Positions 25,466 through 35,793 of a stretch of DNA of 64,000 nt are shown one piece after another. The position numbers and the translations under genes were made by a program. The stretch covers positions 248,001-312,000 of the forward strand of contig CAVXLL010000017.1 of the NCBI GenBank assembly GCA_963762575.1, in the 5' to 3' direction. Position 1 is the stretch's first letter. Each line of letters starts with the position of its first letter. The stretch is from AP-15 sp963762575 (lineage in GTDB: Bacteria > Pseudomonadota > Alphaproteobacteria > ATCC43930 > CGMCC-115725). The notes under the pieces were generated by a model. The model did no database searches and was not told the DNA's origin. It saw only the letters and a program-made list of their open reading frames with translations.

Positions 25466-26050
25466 CCGCGAGCGACATCGGCTGATTATCGAGATCAGCG
25501 AACGCGGCGGTTGCCGAGTTCGCATAGAAGCTACCGTCCTGCGGCAGAACGCCGCGGTGATGCGGCCTTTTCCAATAAGCTGCAGAGGCTCGACCCCAAT
25601 GGGTCCCGGCGTTCCAGGCCTTAACCTAGATTTCTATTGGGTTTCTTCCCGATTTAATATATGTGAGGGTGATGTCGGGTTTGACCACAACATGTTGTCG
25701 ATTGGTGGTGTCTACGCCTATGCCGACTCCAACCGGCAACTCGGCGACGCGATACATCGTTGTATCGAACACATTCGTACTCTCGCCACAAAGTGCTGGC
25801 ATAATGGCTTTTGTCGCGGAGTGGGGGGGCGCGGCGACTGGGTGTCGAGCAAGGGGGCAGGGCGGAACCGTAGGATTGCAACTGGGTGAAAACCGGGAGA
25901 CCCATGTCGCGAGAACTCGACGTAACACGGGTATTACGCGAACTTACAACGAATTACACGTTCCGACGAGACGTTCCCTGGGTTTCGTCGTTCTCTGGTA
26001 GTGTCGCGGGAAGCTTTGGGTTGAGCGCGGGGCATCGGTTGAGGTGAGAC
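25466..26050. other. 585-nt intergenic region upstream of prkA
   Basis: No conserved coding sequence is apparent; short frames here are arginine- or serine-rich without family resemblance. It has lower GC than its surroundings and contains a perfect 6-bp inverted repeat (GATACA/TGTATC, 25751-25766). It presumably holds the promoter of the stress-associated prkA operon; no clear sigma-54 or sigma-70 elements could be fixed by eye. Confidence 0.5.
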
Positions 26051-27996
26051 ATGAAATTCGATGACGGGATTTTCGGACTCTATTCAAGGTTGTATGAAAA
26101 CCGGAGAGATGTCGAGCTCTCCCTCGAGGAATATCTAGGCAAGTGCTCCGATGACGCGTCCTATTATGCGGGCGCCGCCGAACGCATGCTGAGCGCCATC
26201 GGCGAACCGGTAATGGTCGACACCAGCCAGGATTCGCGTCTCGGCCGCATCTTCATGAACCGCACGATCAAGGTCTATCCCGAATTCGCAGATTTCTTCG
26301 GCATGGAGGAGACGATCGAGCGGATCGTCGGCTTCTTCCGCCATGCCGCGCAGGGCCTCGAAGAGCGTAAGCAGATTCTCTATCTGCTGGGCCCGGTCGG
26401 CGGCGGCAAATCCTCGCTCGCCGAACGCCTGAAGCAGCTGATGGAGAAGGAGCCGATCTATGTGCTGAAGGCTGGCAAGGAGATCAGCCCGGTTTTCGAG
26501 AGCCCGCTCGGCCTGTTCGATCCGGTGACACTCGGCGAGGAGCTGGAAAAGCGCTATGGCGTCCCGCGGCGGCGGCTGACCGGCACCATTTCGCCTTGGG
26601 CGGTCAAGCGGCTCGAAGAATTCGGCGGCGACATCACCAAATTCACGGTGGTTCGCATGCAGCCTTCGCGGCTGAAGCAGATCTGCATCGCCAAGACCGA
26701 GCCCGGCGACGAGAACAACCAGGACGTCTCGAGCCTCGTCGGCAAGGTCGACATCCGCAAGCTCGAATTCTTCAGCCAGAACGATCCCGACGCCTATTCC
26801 TTTTCGGGCGGTCTCAACCGGACGACCCAAGGGCTTCTCGAATTCGTCGAGATGTTCAAGGCGCCGATCAAGATGCTGCATCCGCTGCTGACCGCGACGC
26901 AGGAAGGCAATTACGTCGGCACCGAGAACATCGGCGGCATCCCCTATCAAGGCATCATCCTGGCGCATTCGAACGAGGCCGAATGGCAGAGCTTCAAGAA
27001 CAACAAGAACAACGAGGCGTTCATCGACCGCATCTCGGTGATCAAGGTGCCGTATTGCCTGCGCGCCACCGAGGAACGCAAGATCTATGAGAAGCTGCTG
27101 CAGAACAGCGAGCTCTCCAGCTCGCCATGTGCACCGTCGACCTTGGATATCCTGGCGCGCTTCTGCGTGCTGTCGCGGCTGAAGCCGCATGAGAATTCGA
27201 ATCTGTATTCGAAGATGCGGGTCTATGACGGCGAGAGCCTGAAGGACACCGATCCGCGCGCCAAATCGGTGCAGGAATATCGCGACGCCGCCGGCGTCGA
27301 CGAGGGAATGGACGGCATCTCGACCCGCTTCGCCTTCAAGGTGCTGTCGAGCACCTTCAACTTCGACACTCAGGAGGTCGCGGCCGATCCGGTGCATCTG
27401 ATGTACGTGCTGGAGCAGGCGATCTGGCGCGAGCAGTTCCCCGACGATGCCGAAAAGAAATACCTGAACTTCATCAAGGCCGAGCTGGCGCCGCGCTACG
27501 CCGAGTTCATCGGCCACGAGATCCAGAAGGCCTATCTCGAATCCTACTCCGATTACGGCCAGAACCTGTTCGACCGCTACGTCGCCTATGCCGACGCCTG
27601 GATCGAGGATCCGGACTACAAGGACCCCGACACCGGCCAGCTGATGAATCGCGAGCTGTTGAACCAGGAGCTGTCGAAGATCGAGAAGCCGGCCGGGATC
27701 GCCAATCCCAAGGATTTCCGCAACGAGGTCGTCAAGTTCGCGTTGCGCGCGCGGGCCAACAAGCCGGCCGCAACCCGTCCTGGACGTCCTATGAAAAGTT
27801 GCGCGAGGTCATCGAGCGGCGGATGTTCTGCCAGGTCGAGGATCTGTTGCCGGTGATCAGCTTCGGCAGCAAGAAGGACACCGACACCGAGAAGAAGCAC
27901 GCCGACTTCCTCGAGCGCATGGTGTCGCGCGGCTACACTGAGCGGCAGGTCCGCCGCCTGGTCGAGTGGTACATGCGGGTGAACAAGGCCGGGTAG
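26051..27996 (+). CDS. prkA: PrkA family serine protein kinase, frameshifted near the 3' end
   Basis: AAA+-type serine kinase of the YeaG/PrkA family, about 648 residues when repaired. The Walker A site is LLGPVGGGKSSLAERLK at about residues 115-131; FSFSGGLNR-like and ENIGGIPYQGIILAHSNEAEW blocks are typical. The first frame ends at 27856, but the real C terminus (NPSWTSYEKLREVIERRMF in blocks, then YTERQVRRLVEWYMRVNKAG) is in the next frame from about 27770 to 27996. One base is lost or gained near 27760-27775. PrkA acts with YeaH and SpoVR in starvation and stress responses, and those genes follow directly. Confidence 0.9.
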
Positions 27997-28029
27997 AGGA
28001 CCATGGTCCGCATCTGCGGAGGTCAGGCG

Positions 28030-29323
28030 ATGAACATCGTCGATCGCCGCCCCAACCCGAAGGGCAAGAGCCTCAGCAACCGACAGCGGTTCCTGGCGCG
28101 CGCCCGCGCCGAGGTCAAATCGGCGGTGCAGGAGGCGCTGCGCAAGCGCAAGGTCGCCGATGTCGAGCCACGGCGAGAAGGTCGCGATCCCGACGCGCGG
28201 CATCGCCGAGCCGAACTTTCATCACAGCCGCCGCACCGGGCGCAACCGAACATGTCGTCCCCGGCAACAAGGAGTATGTCAGGGGCGACGAGATCCCGCG
28301 GCCGAGCGGCGGCGAAGGGCGCGGCGGCCGCAAGGGCAGCCCGGACGGGTCGGGCGAGGACGCGTTCGAGTTCACGCTGTCGAAGGAGGAGTTCCTCGAC
28401 ATGTTCTTCGAGGATCTCGAACTCCCCGACCTCGTCAAGAAAAGCCTGAAGGAGACAACCGCGGTCGATCTGCAGCGCGCCGGCTACACCGTCACCGGCA
28501 GTCCCGCCAACCTCAGCGTCCCGCGCACGATGCGCAACAGCATGGCGCGCCGCATTTCGCTGAAACGGCCCAAAGCCTCGGACCTCGAGGCGCTGCGCGA
28601 GGCGATCGAGAACGCACGCGCCCGCGGCGCCGAGGAAGAGGCCGCAAGGCTGCTGCGCGAACTCGACCGCCGCGAGCGCCGCAGCAAGATCATCCCCTAC
28701 ATCGACCCGATCGACGTCCGCTACAACCGGTTTCGAGCGCGTGCCGCGCCCGAACACCGAGGCGGTGATGTTCTGCCTGATGGACGTGTCGGGATCGATG
28801 ACCGAGGCGATGAAGGACCTCGCCAAGCGGTTCTTCATGCTGCTGCATGTGTTCCTGATCCGGCGCTACCGGCACGTCGATATCGTCTTCATCCGCCACA
28901 CCAGCACCGCCGAGGAGGTCGACGAGGAGACGTTCTTCTACAGCCGCGAGACCGGCGGCACGGTCGTCTCGACCGCGCTCGAAAAAATGCTGGAGATCGC
29001 GCGGGCGCGCTATCCGACCGACCGCTGGAACATCTACGCGGCGCAGGCTTCCGACGGCGACAATTACGGCGCGGACAGCGGCCGCTGCGTTGCGCTTGCT
29101 GGGCGGCGAGATGCTGCCGCTCTGCCAGTATTTCGCCTATGTCGAAGTCGGCGACGGCATGGGCGGCAGCCTGACCGGACTGTCGCGCGACAGCGATCTG
29201 TGGCGAGCCTACAGCGAGGTGGCGCCGGCCCATCCGCATTTCGCGATGCGCCGGGTCGGCGACCCGACGCAGATCTTCTCGGTGTTCCACGAATTGTTCG
29301 CAAAGGGGGGCGTCCGTGCCTGA
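28030..29323 (+). CDS. yeaH: YeaH/YhbH family protein (DUF444, VWA-like), multiple frameshifts
   Basis: The conserved product can be followed through four frame changes: MNIVDRRPNPKGKSLSNRQRFL (28030 on), HGEKVAIPTRGIAEPNFHHS (from about 28165), HVVPGNKEYVRGDEIPRP... through KIIPYIDPIDVRYNRF (about 28245-28731), ERVPRPNTEAVMFCLMDVSGSMTEAMKDLAK... to DGDNYGADSG (about 28731-29085), and LLGGEMLPLCQYFAYVEV to the stop at 29323. The MDVSGSMT stretch is a VWA-type metal site (Asp-x-Ser-x-Ser). The TTT at 28731 reads correctly as TT. Length about 430 residues, normal for the family. It is the middle gene of prkA-yeaH-spoVR, and its last codons overlap the spoVR start. Confidence 0.85.
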
Positions 29324-30886
29324 CTCGCGTCGCGCCATGCGCAGCTCGAAACCGCCGACCGCCGCTCTTCACCGGCCCGAATTGGGATTACACCGAGCTG
29401 CGCCGGGTCTACGACGCGATCGAGCGGATCGCGCTCGACGAGATCGGGCTCGACATCTATCCGGTCCAGATCGAGGTGATCACCTCCGAGCAGATGCTCG
29501 ACGCCTATGCCTCGGTCGGCTTGCCGCTGATGTATCGCCATTGGAGCTTCGGCAAGCGCTTCGCCTATCACGAGACGCTCTATCGCAAGGGGCTGCAGGG
29601 CCTCGCCTACGAGATCGTCATCAATTCCAGCCCGTGCATCTGCTACATCATGGAAGAAAATTCCATGACGATGCAGACGCTGGTCATGGCGCATGCCGCG
29701 TTCGGCCACAATCATTTCTTCAAGAACAACTATTTGTTCCGGCAATGGACCGACGCCAACGGCATTCTCGATTATCTGGGCTTCGCGCGCGACTACGTCG
29801 CAGAAATGCGAGGAGCGGCACGGGGCCGAGGCGGTAGAGCGCGTGCTCGACGCCGCGCATGCGCTGAAGGATCACGGTGTCAACCGCTACGCCCACCGCC
29901 CAAGCCCAATCTCGCCGAGGAGCGGCGCCGAGCCGAGGAGTGGCGCGCGCATTTCGAGGCGACCTACAACGATTTGTGGCGCACGGTGCCCGGCGCGCGG
30001 AAGGGACAACGAGGACCTCGGCGACGAGGAGGCGCGGCTGCAGGAAATCAAGCGCGAGCTCGGCCTGCCCGAAGAGAACCTGCTCTACTTCATCGAAAAA
30101 CGAGCCCCGCGGCTCGAGGATTGGCAGCGCGAGCTCGTGCGCATCGTGCGCCTAGTCTCGCAATATTTCTATCCGCAGAAGCAGACGCAGATGATGAACG
30201 AGGGCTGCGCGACCTTCGTCCATTACGAGATCATGCACCGGCTGCACGACAAGGGGCTTATTACCGATGGATCGATGCTCGAATTTCTGCACTCGCATTC
30301 GAGCGTCGTGTTCCAGCCGGACTTCGACGACCCGCGCTTCAGCGGCCTCAACCCCTATGCGCTGGGCTTCGCGATGATGAGCGATATCCGGCGCATCTGC
30401 GAGGAGCCAACCGCGGAGGATCGGGAGTGGTTTCCCGACATCGCCGGCTCGGGCGACGGCTTTGGCGTGCTGCGTCATGCCTGGGCGAATTACCGCGACG
30501 AAAGCTTCGTCCTGCAGCATTTGAGCCCGGCAATGATCCGCCGGTTCCGGCTGTTCCATGTCTCGGACGACAGTACAAAGCCGGCGCTGCGCGTCGAGGC
30601 GATCCATGACGATGTCGGCTATCGAAAAATTCGCAGCGCCCTCTCCCGGCAGTACGATCTGTCCCGGCGCGAGCCCGACATCCAGGTGGTGGATGTCGAC
30701 CTCAGGGGCGATCGCTGCCTCATCCTTGCGCATTATGTGCATAATGGCGTGCTGCTCGAAGAAAAGAGCTGCCGATCCGTGATCCGGCATGCCGCAACAT
30801 TGTGGGGCTATTCCGTCAAGCTGCTGGAAATCGACGCCGCCACCGATAAAACCCTGAAAACATACGAGGTAGCGCCGCCCGGCTGA
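29316..30886 (+). CDS. spoVR: SpoVR family protein, multiple frameshifts
   Basis: About 520 residues when repaired. Conserved blocks are GPNWDYTELRRVYDAIERIA, LDIYPVQIEVITSEQMLDAYASVGLPLMYRHWSFGKRF, INSSPCICYIMEENSMTMQTLVMAHAAFGHNHFFKNNYLF (29370-29800), EERHGAEAVERVLDAAHAL (from about 29805, where an extra A in AAA breaks the frame), PNLAEERRRAEEWRAHFEATYNDLW (about 29905-29995), and EDLGDEEARLQEIKRELGL to the end. Frame changes fall near 29330-29375, 29805, 29905 and 30000. Start is GTG 29316, overlapping the yeaH stop. The partner PrkA/YeaH genes are directly upstream. Molecular function is unknown. Confidence 0.87.
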
Positions 30887-30940
30887 TCTTCAGGTGAGTT
30901 CGGGGGAGTCGACCCGCTCTCCCGAGCGGTGGCATCCGCG

Positions 30941-32000
30941 ATGGTCGTTCTCGGCATCGAGACCACCTGCGACGAGAGCGCGGTAGCCGTGGTGGCTGCC
31001 ACGGCGGCCGGCCCGAAGATCCTCTCCAATTTGGTGCACTCCCAGGCGGAGCATGTGCGCTATGGCGGTATTGTGCCCGAGATTGCCGCGCGCGCTCATC
31101 TCGACCACCTCGATCCCTTAATATCGCGCGCGCTCGCCGAAGCCGGCGTTATCCTCAGCGAGGTCGACGGGGTGGCCGCTGCGGCGGGCCCGGGGTTGAT
31201 CGGGGGCCTGATCGTCGGCGCGACAATGGCCAAGGGGTTGGCCTGGGCGCGCGCATAAGGCGTTTCTGGCTGTCAACCATCTGGAGGCCCATGCCCTAAC
31301 AGTTCGCCTGACCGACGAGGTAGAGTTCCCGTATCTTCTGCTCCTCGTTTCGGGAGGGCATTGTCAGCTCCTCGTCTGCGCCGGAATGGGCCGTTATACC
31401 CGCCTCGGGACGACGCTGGACGATGCGGCCGGTGAAGCATTCGACAAGACAGCAAAGCTGATCGGGCTCGGCTATCCCGGAGGTCCCGCTATCGAAGCGG
31501 CCGCACGCGATGGCGACCCGCGTCGTTTCGCCTTACCGCGCCCGATGAAAGGCAGGCCGGGGTGCGATTTCTCGTTCTCCGGTTTGAAGACTGCTGTGCG
31601 TCAGATCACTTCCGGAAGCGACAGTCTTGATCCTCGCGACCAAGCGGATCTCGCGGCCTCAGTCGAGCTCGCTATCTGTGATGCGCTGACCGATCGGACC
31701 GCGAATGCGGCTGCCTGGTTCCGCCGCAAGTACCCGGAGGGAAACACGCTAGTGGTTGCCGGCGGTGTTGCCGCCAACCAAAGGCTACGAAGATGTCTTA
31801 CCAGCGTCGCCGAGAACACCGGGCTGCGCTTTGTGGCGCCCCCGCCGGGATTGTGCACCGATAATGGAGCGATGATCGCCTGGACCGGCATCGAGCGGCT
31901 TCGCCGCGGCCTCGTCGACACTCTCGATGCACCACTCAGGCCGCGATGGCCACTCGACGCTGACGCGCCCCGACGTCCCGGCGCGGGTGTGAAGGGGTGA
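30941..32000 (+). CDS. tsaD: tRNA N6-adenosine threonylcarbamoyltransferase, frameshifted
   Basis: Universal ASKHA-fold enzyme that makes t6A37 in tRNAs. The N-terminal half (VVLGIETTCDESAVAVV, HYGGIVPEIAARAHLDHL-type block, GPGLIGGLIVGATMAKGLAWA) is in one frame that stops at 31258. The next frame continues KAFLAVNHLEAHAL (iron/zinc ligands His-x3-His), LLVSGGHCQL, DDAAGEAFDKTAKLIGLGYPGGP, FSFSGLKTAV, VAGGVAANQRLR and CTDNGAMIAW. One extra base in the GCGCGCGCATAAG stretch at about 31250-31257 explains the break. The gene is normally essential, so a sequence error is likelier than a pseudogene. Start at ATG 30941. Confidence 0.92.
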
Positions 32001-32024
32001 GCAGTTGGCTGCAAGCGTGAGCCG

Positions 32025-33015
32025 GTGAGACGCTTGGCGATCGTTGGGGGTGGCGCCTGGGGAACGGCGCTCGCCATGGTTGCTCGTCGCGCCGGCTCGC
32101 TCCCGAGGCTGTGGGCCCGGGACCCGGGCGTCGTAACCGCGATCAATCGAGAGTCATCAGAACCCCCTCTTTCTGCCCGGTGTGATCCTCGACCCAGCCA
32201 TCACCGCAACCACGGATATGGCGTTCGCGACAGACGGGGCGGATGCGGCGTTGCTCGTCGTCCCGGCACAGTTCCTACGCGGCGTAATCCAAGTACTCGG
32301 GTCTCACCTTCGCCGCGGGCTCCCTTTGCTGCTCTGCGCCAAAGGGATCGAGACCAACTCGCTGAAATTGATGTCGGAAGTTGCCGCGGAAATTCTGCCC
32401 GCCTCCCCCTCCGCGGTGCTCTCGGGGCCGACATTTGCCGCCGAGGTCGCGCGAGAGTTGCCGACAGCGGTCACGATTGCCAGCAGTGACGCTCCGCTCG
32501 GTCATGCCTTCATAGAAGCCCTCGGCAGCAGTCGCTTCCGCCCCTATCTGTCGCACGACCCGGTCGGCGCCGAAATTGGCGGCGCCGTCAAGAATGTCCT
32601 CGCGATTGCGTGCGGCATTGTCGCCGGCCGCAGCCTCGGCGACAACGCTCGGGCTTCGCTGATCACCCGCGGACTGGCGGAGATGATCCGGCTCGGCGTA
32701 GCCAAGGGCGGGCGAGCCGAGACCTTCCGTGGCCTTTCCGGACTAGGGGATCTCGTGCTGACCTGCAGTTCCGCTCAGTCGCGAAATTACGGGCTAGGTC
32801 TCGCGCTTGGTCGCGGGTTGCCCCTCGAGGCCGTGCTCCGCGGCAGTCGCTCAGTTGTGGAGGGCGTGACCACCGCTGCGTCGGTCGCGCGATTGGCGGC
32901 ACGGCTCGCCATAGAGATGCCGATCGGCGCGGGGGTTGATGCATTGCTTCACGGCGGTCAGTCGGTGAGCGCCGTTATCGATCTACTGTTGCGCCGGCCC
33001 TATCGGGCCGAGTAG
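32025..33015 (+). CDS. gpsA: Glycerol-3-phosphate dehydrogenase [NAD(P)+], frameshifted
   Basis: Makes sn-glycerol-3-phosphate for phospholipids. The NAD motif AIVGGGAWGTALA is at the start; after INRE the frame shifts at about 32155-32162 (an extra base in the TCATCAG stretch) and continues NPLFLPGVIL, LCAKGIETNSLKLMSEV, LSGPTFAAEVA, the catalytic Lys in GGAVKNVLAIACGI, and GLGDLVLTCSS. All functional blocks are present. Start is GTG 32025. It follows tsaD by 24 nt in the same direction, a common bacterial arrangement. As with tsaD, essentiality argues that the break is a sequence error. Confidence 0.92.
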
Positions 33016-33129
33016 CGAATGGGACGAAAACCTCGGGCGTCAGCTAGGCCGGGGGGCGGAAAACACTTTTCTGGACCGGTCGAAAGCCAATATCATAGGG
33101 GGCGAGCAGCGCCACGGGCTCGGACAGAA

Positions 33130-33456
33130 ATGAGCGACAACGGAAAACGCGGCGAGGAAGGACCGGGAACGGGTGTTGTCGTCAAGGCAAAGCCGAAGAC
33201 GAAGAAGCCGTCGATGTACAAGGTCCTTATGTTGAATGACGACTACACTCCGATGGAGTTCGTCGTTCACATCCTCGAGCGGTTCTTCAACAAGAGCCGA
33301 CAGGAAGCGACGCGCATAATGATGCATGTGCACCGCCGCGGTGTCGGCATCTGCGGCGTTTACACTTACGAGGTAGCCGAGACCAAGGTAACTCAGGTTA
33401 TGGATTTCGCCCGGCAGCACCAGCACCCGCTGCAGTGTACGCTGGAAAAGGACTAG
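33130..33456 (+). CDS. clpS: ATP-dependent Clp protease adaptor ClpS
   Basis: 108-residue N-end-rule adaptor that hands substrates to ClpAP. The core motif VLMLNDDYTPMEFVVHIL contains the Asn-Asp pair that binds N-degron amino groups; MMHVHRRGVGICGVYTYEVAETK completes the fold (quoted in two blocks: MMHVHRRGVGICG and VYTYEVAETK). ATG 33130 follows an unstructured Lys/Pro-rich N terminus typical of ClpS. clpA begins 21 nt downstream, the classical pair. Confidence 0.96.
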   Translation: MSDNGKRGEEGPGTGVVVKAKPKTKKPSMYKVLMLNDDYTPMEFVVHILERFFNKSRQEATRIMMHVHRRGVGICGVYTYEVAETKVTQVMDFARQHQHPLQCTLEKD

Positions 33457-33477
33457 GCCAAGGAAGGACAGGCGGGC

Positions 33478-35778
33478 GTGCTGTCACGCAATCTCGAAAA
33501 GTCGCTGCATCGGGCTCTCGCCCACGCCAATGAGCGCCGGCACGAATATGCCACGCTCGAACATCTGCTGCTGGCGCTCACGGAGGATCAGGACGCGGTT
33601 GCCGTGCTGCGCGCGTGCAGCGTCGACCTCGACCGTTTGCGCCGCGAGGTACTGAACTACGTCGATAACGAGCTCGCCAACCTTGTCGCGGCCCACAGCG
33701 ACGACGCGAAGCCGACTGCGAGCTTTCAGCGCGTGCTGCAACGCGCCGCTATTCACGTCCAGTCATCAGGCCGCGAAGAGGTGACCGGTGCAAACGTGCT
33801 GGTCGCCATGTTCGCGGAGCGGGAAAGCCACGCTGTTTATTTCCTGCAAGAACAGGACATGACCCGGTTCGATGCCGTCAATTACATCTCGCACGGCATT
33901 GCCAAAGCGCCCGGACGCTCGGAGACGCGCCGCGTTCAAGGTGCCGATGAGGATGACCGCAGCGAAAAATCCCAGAAGCGCAATCACGACGCACTCGACG
34001 CGTACTGCGTCAACCTCAACAAAAAGGCCAAGGGCGGCAAGATCGATCCGCTCATCGGCCGCGAGGCCGAAGTCGATCGCACGATCCAAATCCTATGCCG
34101 CCGGGCCAAGAACAACCCGCTGTATGTCGGCGACCCCGGTGTCGGCAAGACGGCGATCGCCGAGGGCTTGGCGCGTCGTATCGTGCAACGCGAGGTTCCC
34201 GAGGTCCTGCTCAACGCGACGATCTTCGCGCTCGACATGGGAGCATTGCTGGCAGGCACCCGATATCGCGGCGATTTCGAGGAGCGGCTCAAGGCGGTCC
34301 TGTCCGAGCTCGAGGCGCAGCCCGGCGCGATCCTTTTCATTGATGAGATCCATACGGTCATCGGGGCCGGCGCGACGAGCGGTGGGGCGATGGACGCCTC
34401 GAACCTGTTGAAGCCGGCTTTGGCCGGCGGCGTGATCCGCTGTATCGGCTCCACCACCTATAAAGAATATCGCAATTATTTCGAGAAAGACCGCGCACTG
34501 GTCCGCCGTTTTCAGAAAATCGACGTGAACGAGCCGACCGTTGAGGACTCGGTCAAGATCCTGCGCGGGCTGAAGCCCTATTACGAGCGGCACCACAAGG
34601 TCCGATACACGAGCGATGCGTTGCGGGCGGCGGTCGAGCTATCGCACCGCTACATCGGTGATCGCAAACTTCCGGACAAGGCGATCGACGTCATCGACGA
34701 GAGCGGGGCAGCCCAGATGCTGGTGCCCGAAAACCGCCGCCGCAAGACGATTACGGCACGAGAAGTCGAAGCGGTCATCGCCACGATGGCGCGCATCCCG
34801 CCGAAAAGCGTCTCGCGCGACGATCGCGAGGTACTGAAGCACCTTCAGCGTGACTTGAAGACCATGGTGTTTGGCCAGGACCCCGCGATAGAGGCCCTGG
34901 TCTCGGCCATCAAGCTGGCGCGCGCCGGCCTGCGGGACCCGGAAAAGCCGATTGGCTCCTACCTGTTCTCTGGTCCCACCGGGGTCGGCAAGACCGAGGT
35001 GGCGCGCCAGCTCGCGCGCACCCTCGGGATCGAGATCACCCGCTTCGACATGTCCGAGTACATGGAGCGGCACACGGTGTCGCGGCTGATCGGCGCGCCG
35101 CCCGGTTATGTCGGCTTCGACCAGGGCGGGTTGTTGACTGACGCCATCGATCAACACCCGCACAGCGTGCTGTTGCTGGACGAAATCGAGAAGGCCCATC
35201 CCGACCTGTTCAATATTCTGCTGCAGGTCATGGACTACGGAAAGCTGACCGATCACAACGGCAAAAATGTCGATTTCCGCAACGTCATCCTGATCATGAC
35301 GACGAACGCCGGGGCCTGGGATCTCGCCAAGCCAGCGATCGGCTTTGGCAGCGGCGTTCGGGAGGGCGACGATCAGGAGGCGATCAACCGCATGTTCACG
35401 CCGGAGTTCCGCAACCGGCTCGATGCGGTGATTTCTTTCGCGCCGCTATCCGCCGATACGATTGGACGGGTCGTCGACAAATTCGTGCTGCAGCTCGAAG
35501 AGCAGCTCGCCGACCGGAATGTCATGATCGAGCTCGATGATGCCGCGCGGGCTTGGCTGGCCGACAAAGGTTACGACCGGCTCTTCGGCGCGCGCCCTCT
35601 CGCCCGAGTGATCCAGGAGCACATCAAAAAGCCGCTCGCCGAAGAACTCCTGTTCGGACGGTTGTCGAAGGGCGGGATTGTCCACGTGACGCGCAAACCC
35701 GACGAGGACGAGCTCTGCTTCTCGTATGAAGAGCGCCCGACCGAACCGATGCCAAAGGAGCCCGAGCTGGTCGAGTGA
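33478..35778 (+). CDS. clpA: ATP-dependent Clp protease ATP-binding subunit ClpA
   Basis: Hexameric AAA+ unfoldase of 766 residues, full length. The N-terminal double ClpN repeat (SRNLEKSLHRALAHANERRHEYATLEHLLLAL in part) binds ClpS. D1 carries Walker A GDPGVGKTAIAEG and Walker B ILFIDEIHT; D2 carries GPTGVGKTEVARQ and VLLLDEIEKAH. No frameshift is seen across 2.3 kb, in contrast to the genes just upstream. Start is GTG 33478 with GGAAGGA upstream. It works with ClpP, which is not in the window. Confidence 0.97.
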   Translation: MLSRNLEKSLHRALAHANERRHEYATLEHLLLALTEDQDAVAVLRACSVDLDRLRREVLNYVDNELANLVAAHSDDAKPTASFQRVLQRAAIHVQSSGREEVTGANVLVAMFAERESHAVYFLQEQDMTRFDAVNYISHGIAKAPGRSETRRVQGADEDDRSEKSQKRNHDALDAYCVNLNKKAKGGKIDPLIGREAEVDRTIQILCRRAKNNPLYVGDPGVGKTAIAEGLARRIVQREVPEVLLNATIFALDMGALLAGTRYRGDFEERLKAVLSELEAQPGAILFIDEIHTVIGAGATSGGAMDASNLLKPALAGGVIRCIGSTTYKEYRNYFEKDRALVRRFQKIDVNEPTVEDSVKILRGLKPYYERHHKVRYTSDALRAAVELSHRYIGDRKLPDKAIDVIDESGAAQMLVPENRRRKTITAREVEAVIATMARIPPKSVSRDDREVLKHLQRDLKTMVFGQDPAIEALVSAIKLARAGLRDPEKPIGSYLFSGPTGVGKTEVARQLARTLGIEITRFDMSEYMERHTVSRLIGAPPGYVGFDQGGLLTDAIDQHPHSVLLLDEIEKAHPDLFNILLQVMDYGKLTDHNGKNVDFRNVILIMTTNAGAWDLAKPAIGFGSGVREGDDQEAINRMFTPEFRNRLDAVISFAPLSADTIGRVVDKFVLQLEEQLADRNVMIELDDAARAWLADKGYDRLFGARPLARVIQEHIKKPLAEELLFGRLSKGGIVHVTRKPDEDELCFSYEERPTEPMPKEPELVE

Positions 35779-35793
35779 TCAGCTCCCTCGTGC

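Noticed and set aside
25751..25766. GATACATCGTTGTATC palindrome as an operator
   Set aside because: A single 6-bp inverted repeat about 290 nt before prkA; too short and distant to call a regulatory site.
25663..26001. 112-residue frame upstream of prkA as a gene
   Set aside because: No ribosome site, poor codon pattern, Arg/Thr-rich without family resemblance.
26135..27517. 460-residue minus-strand frame opposite prkA
   Set aside because: Antisense shadow of prkA without domain resemblance, Leu/Arg/Ala-rich only.
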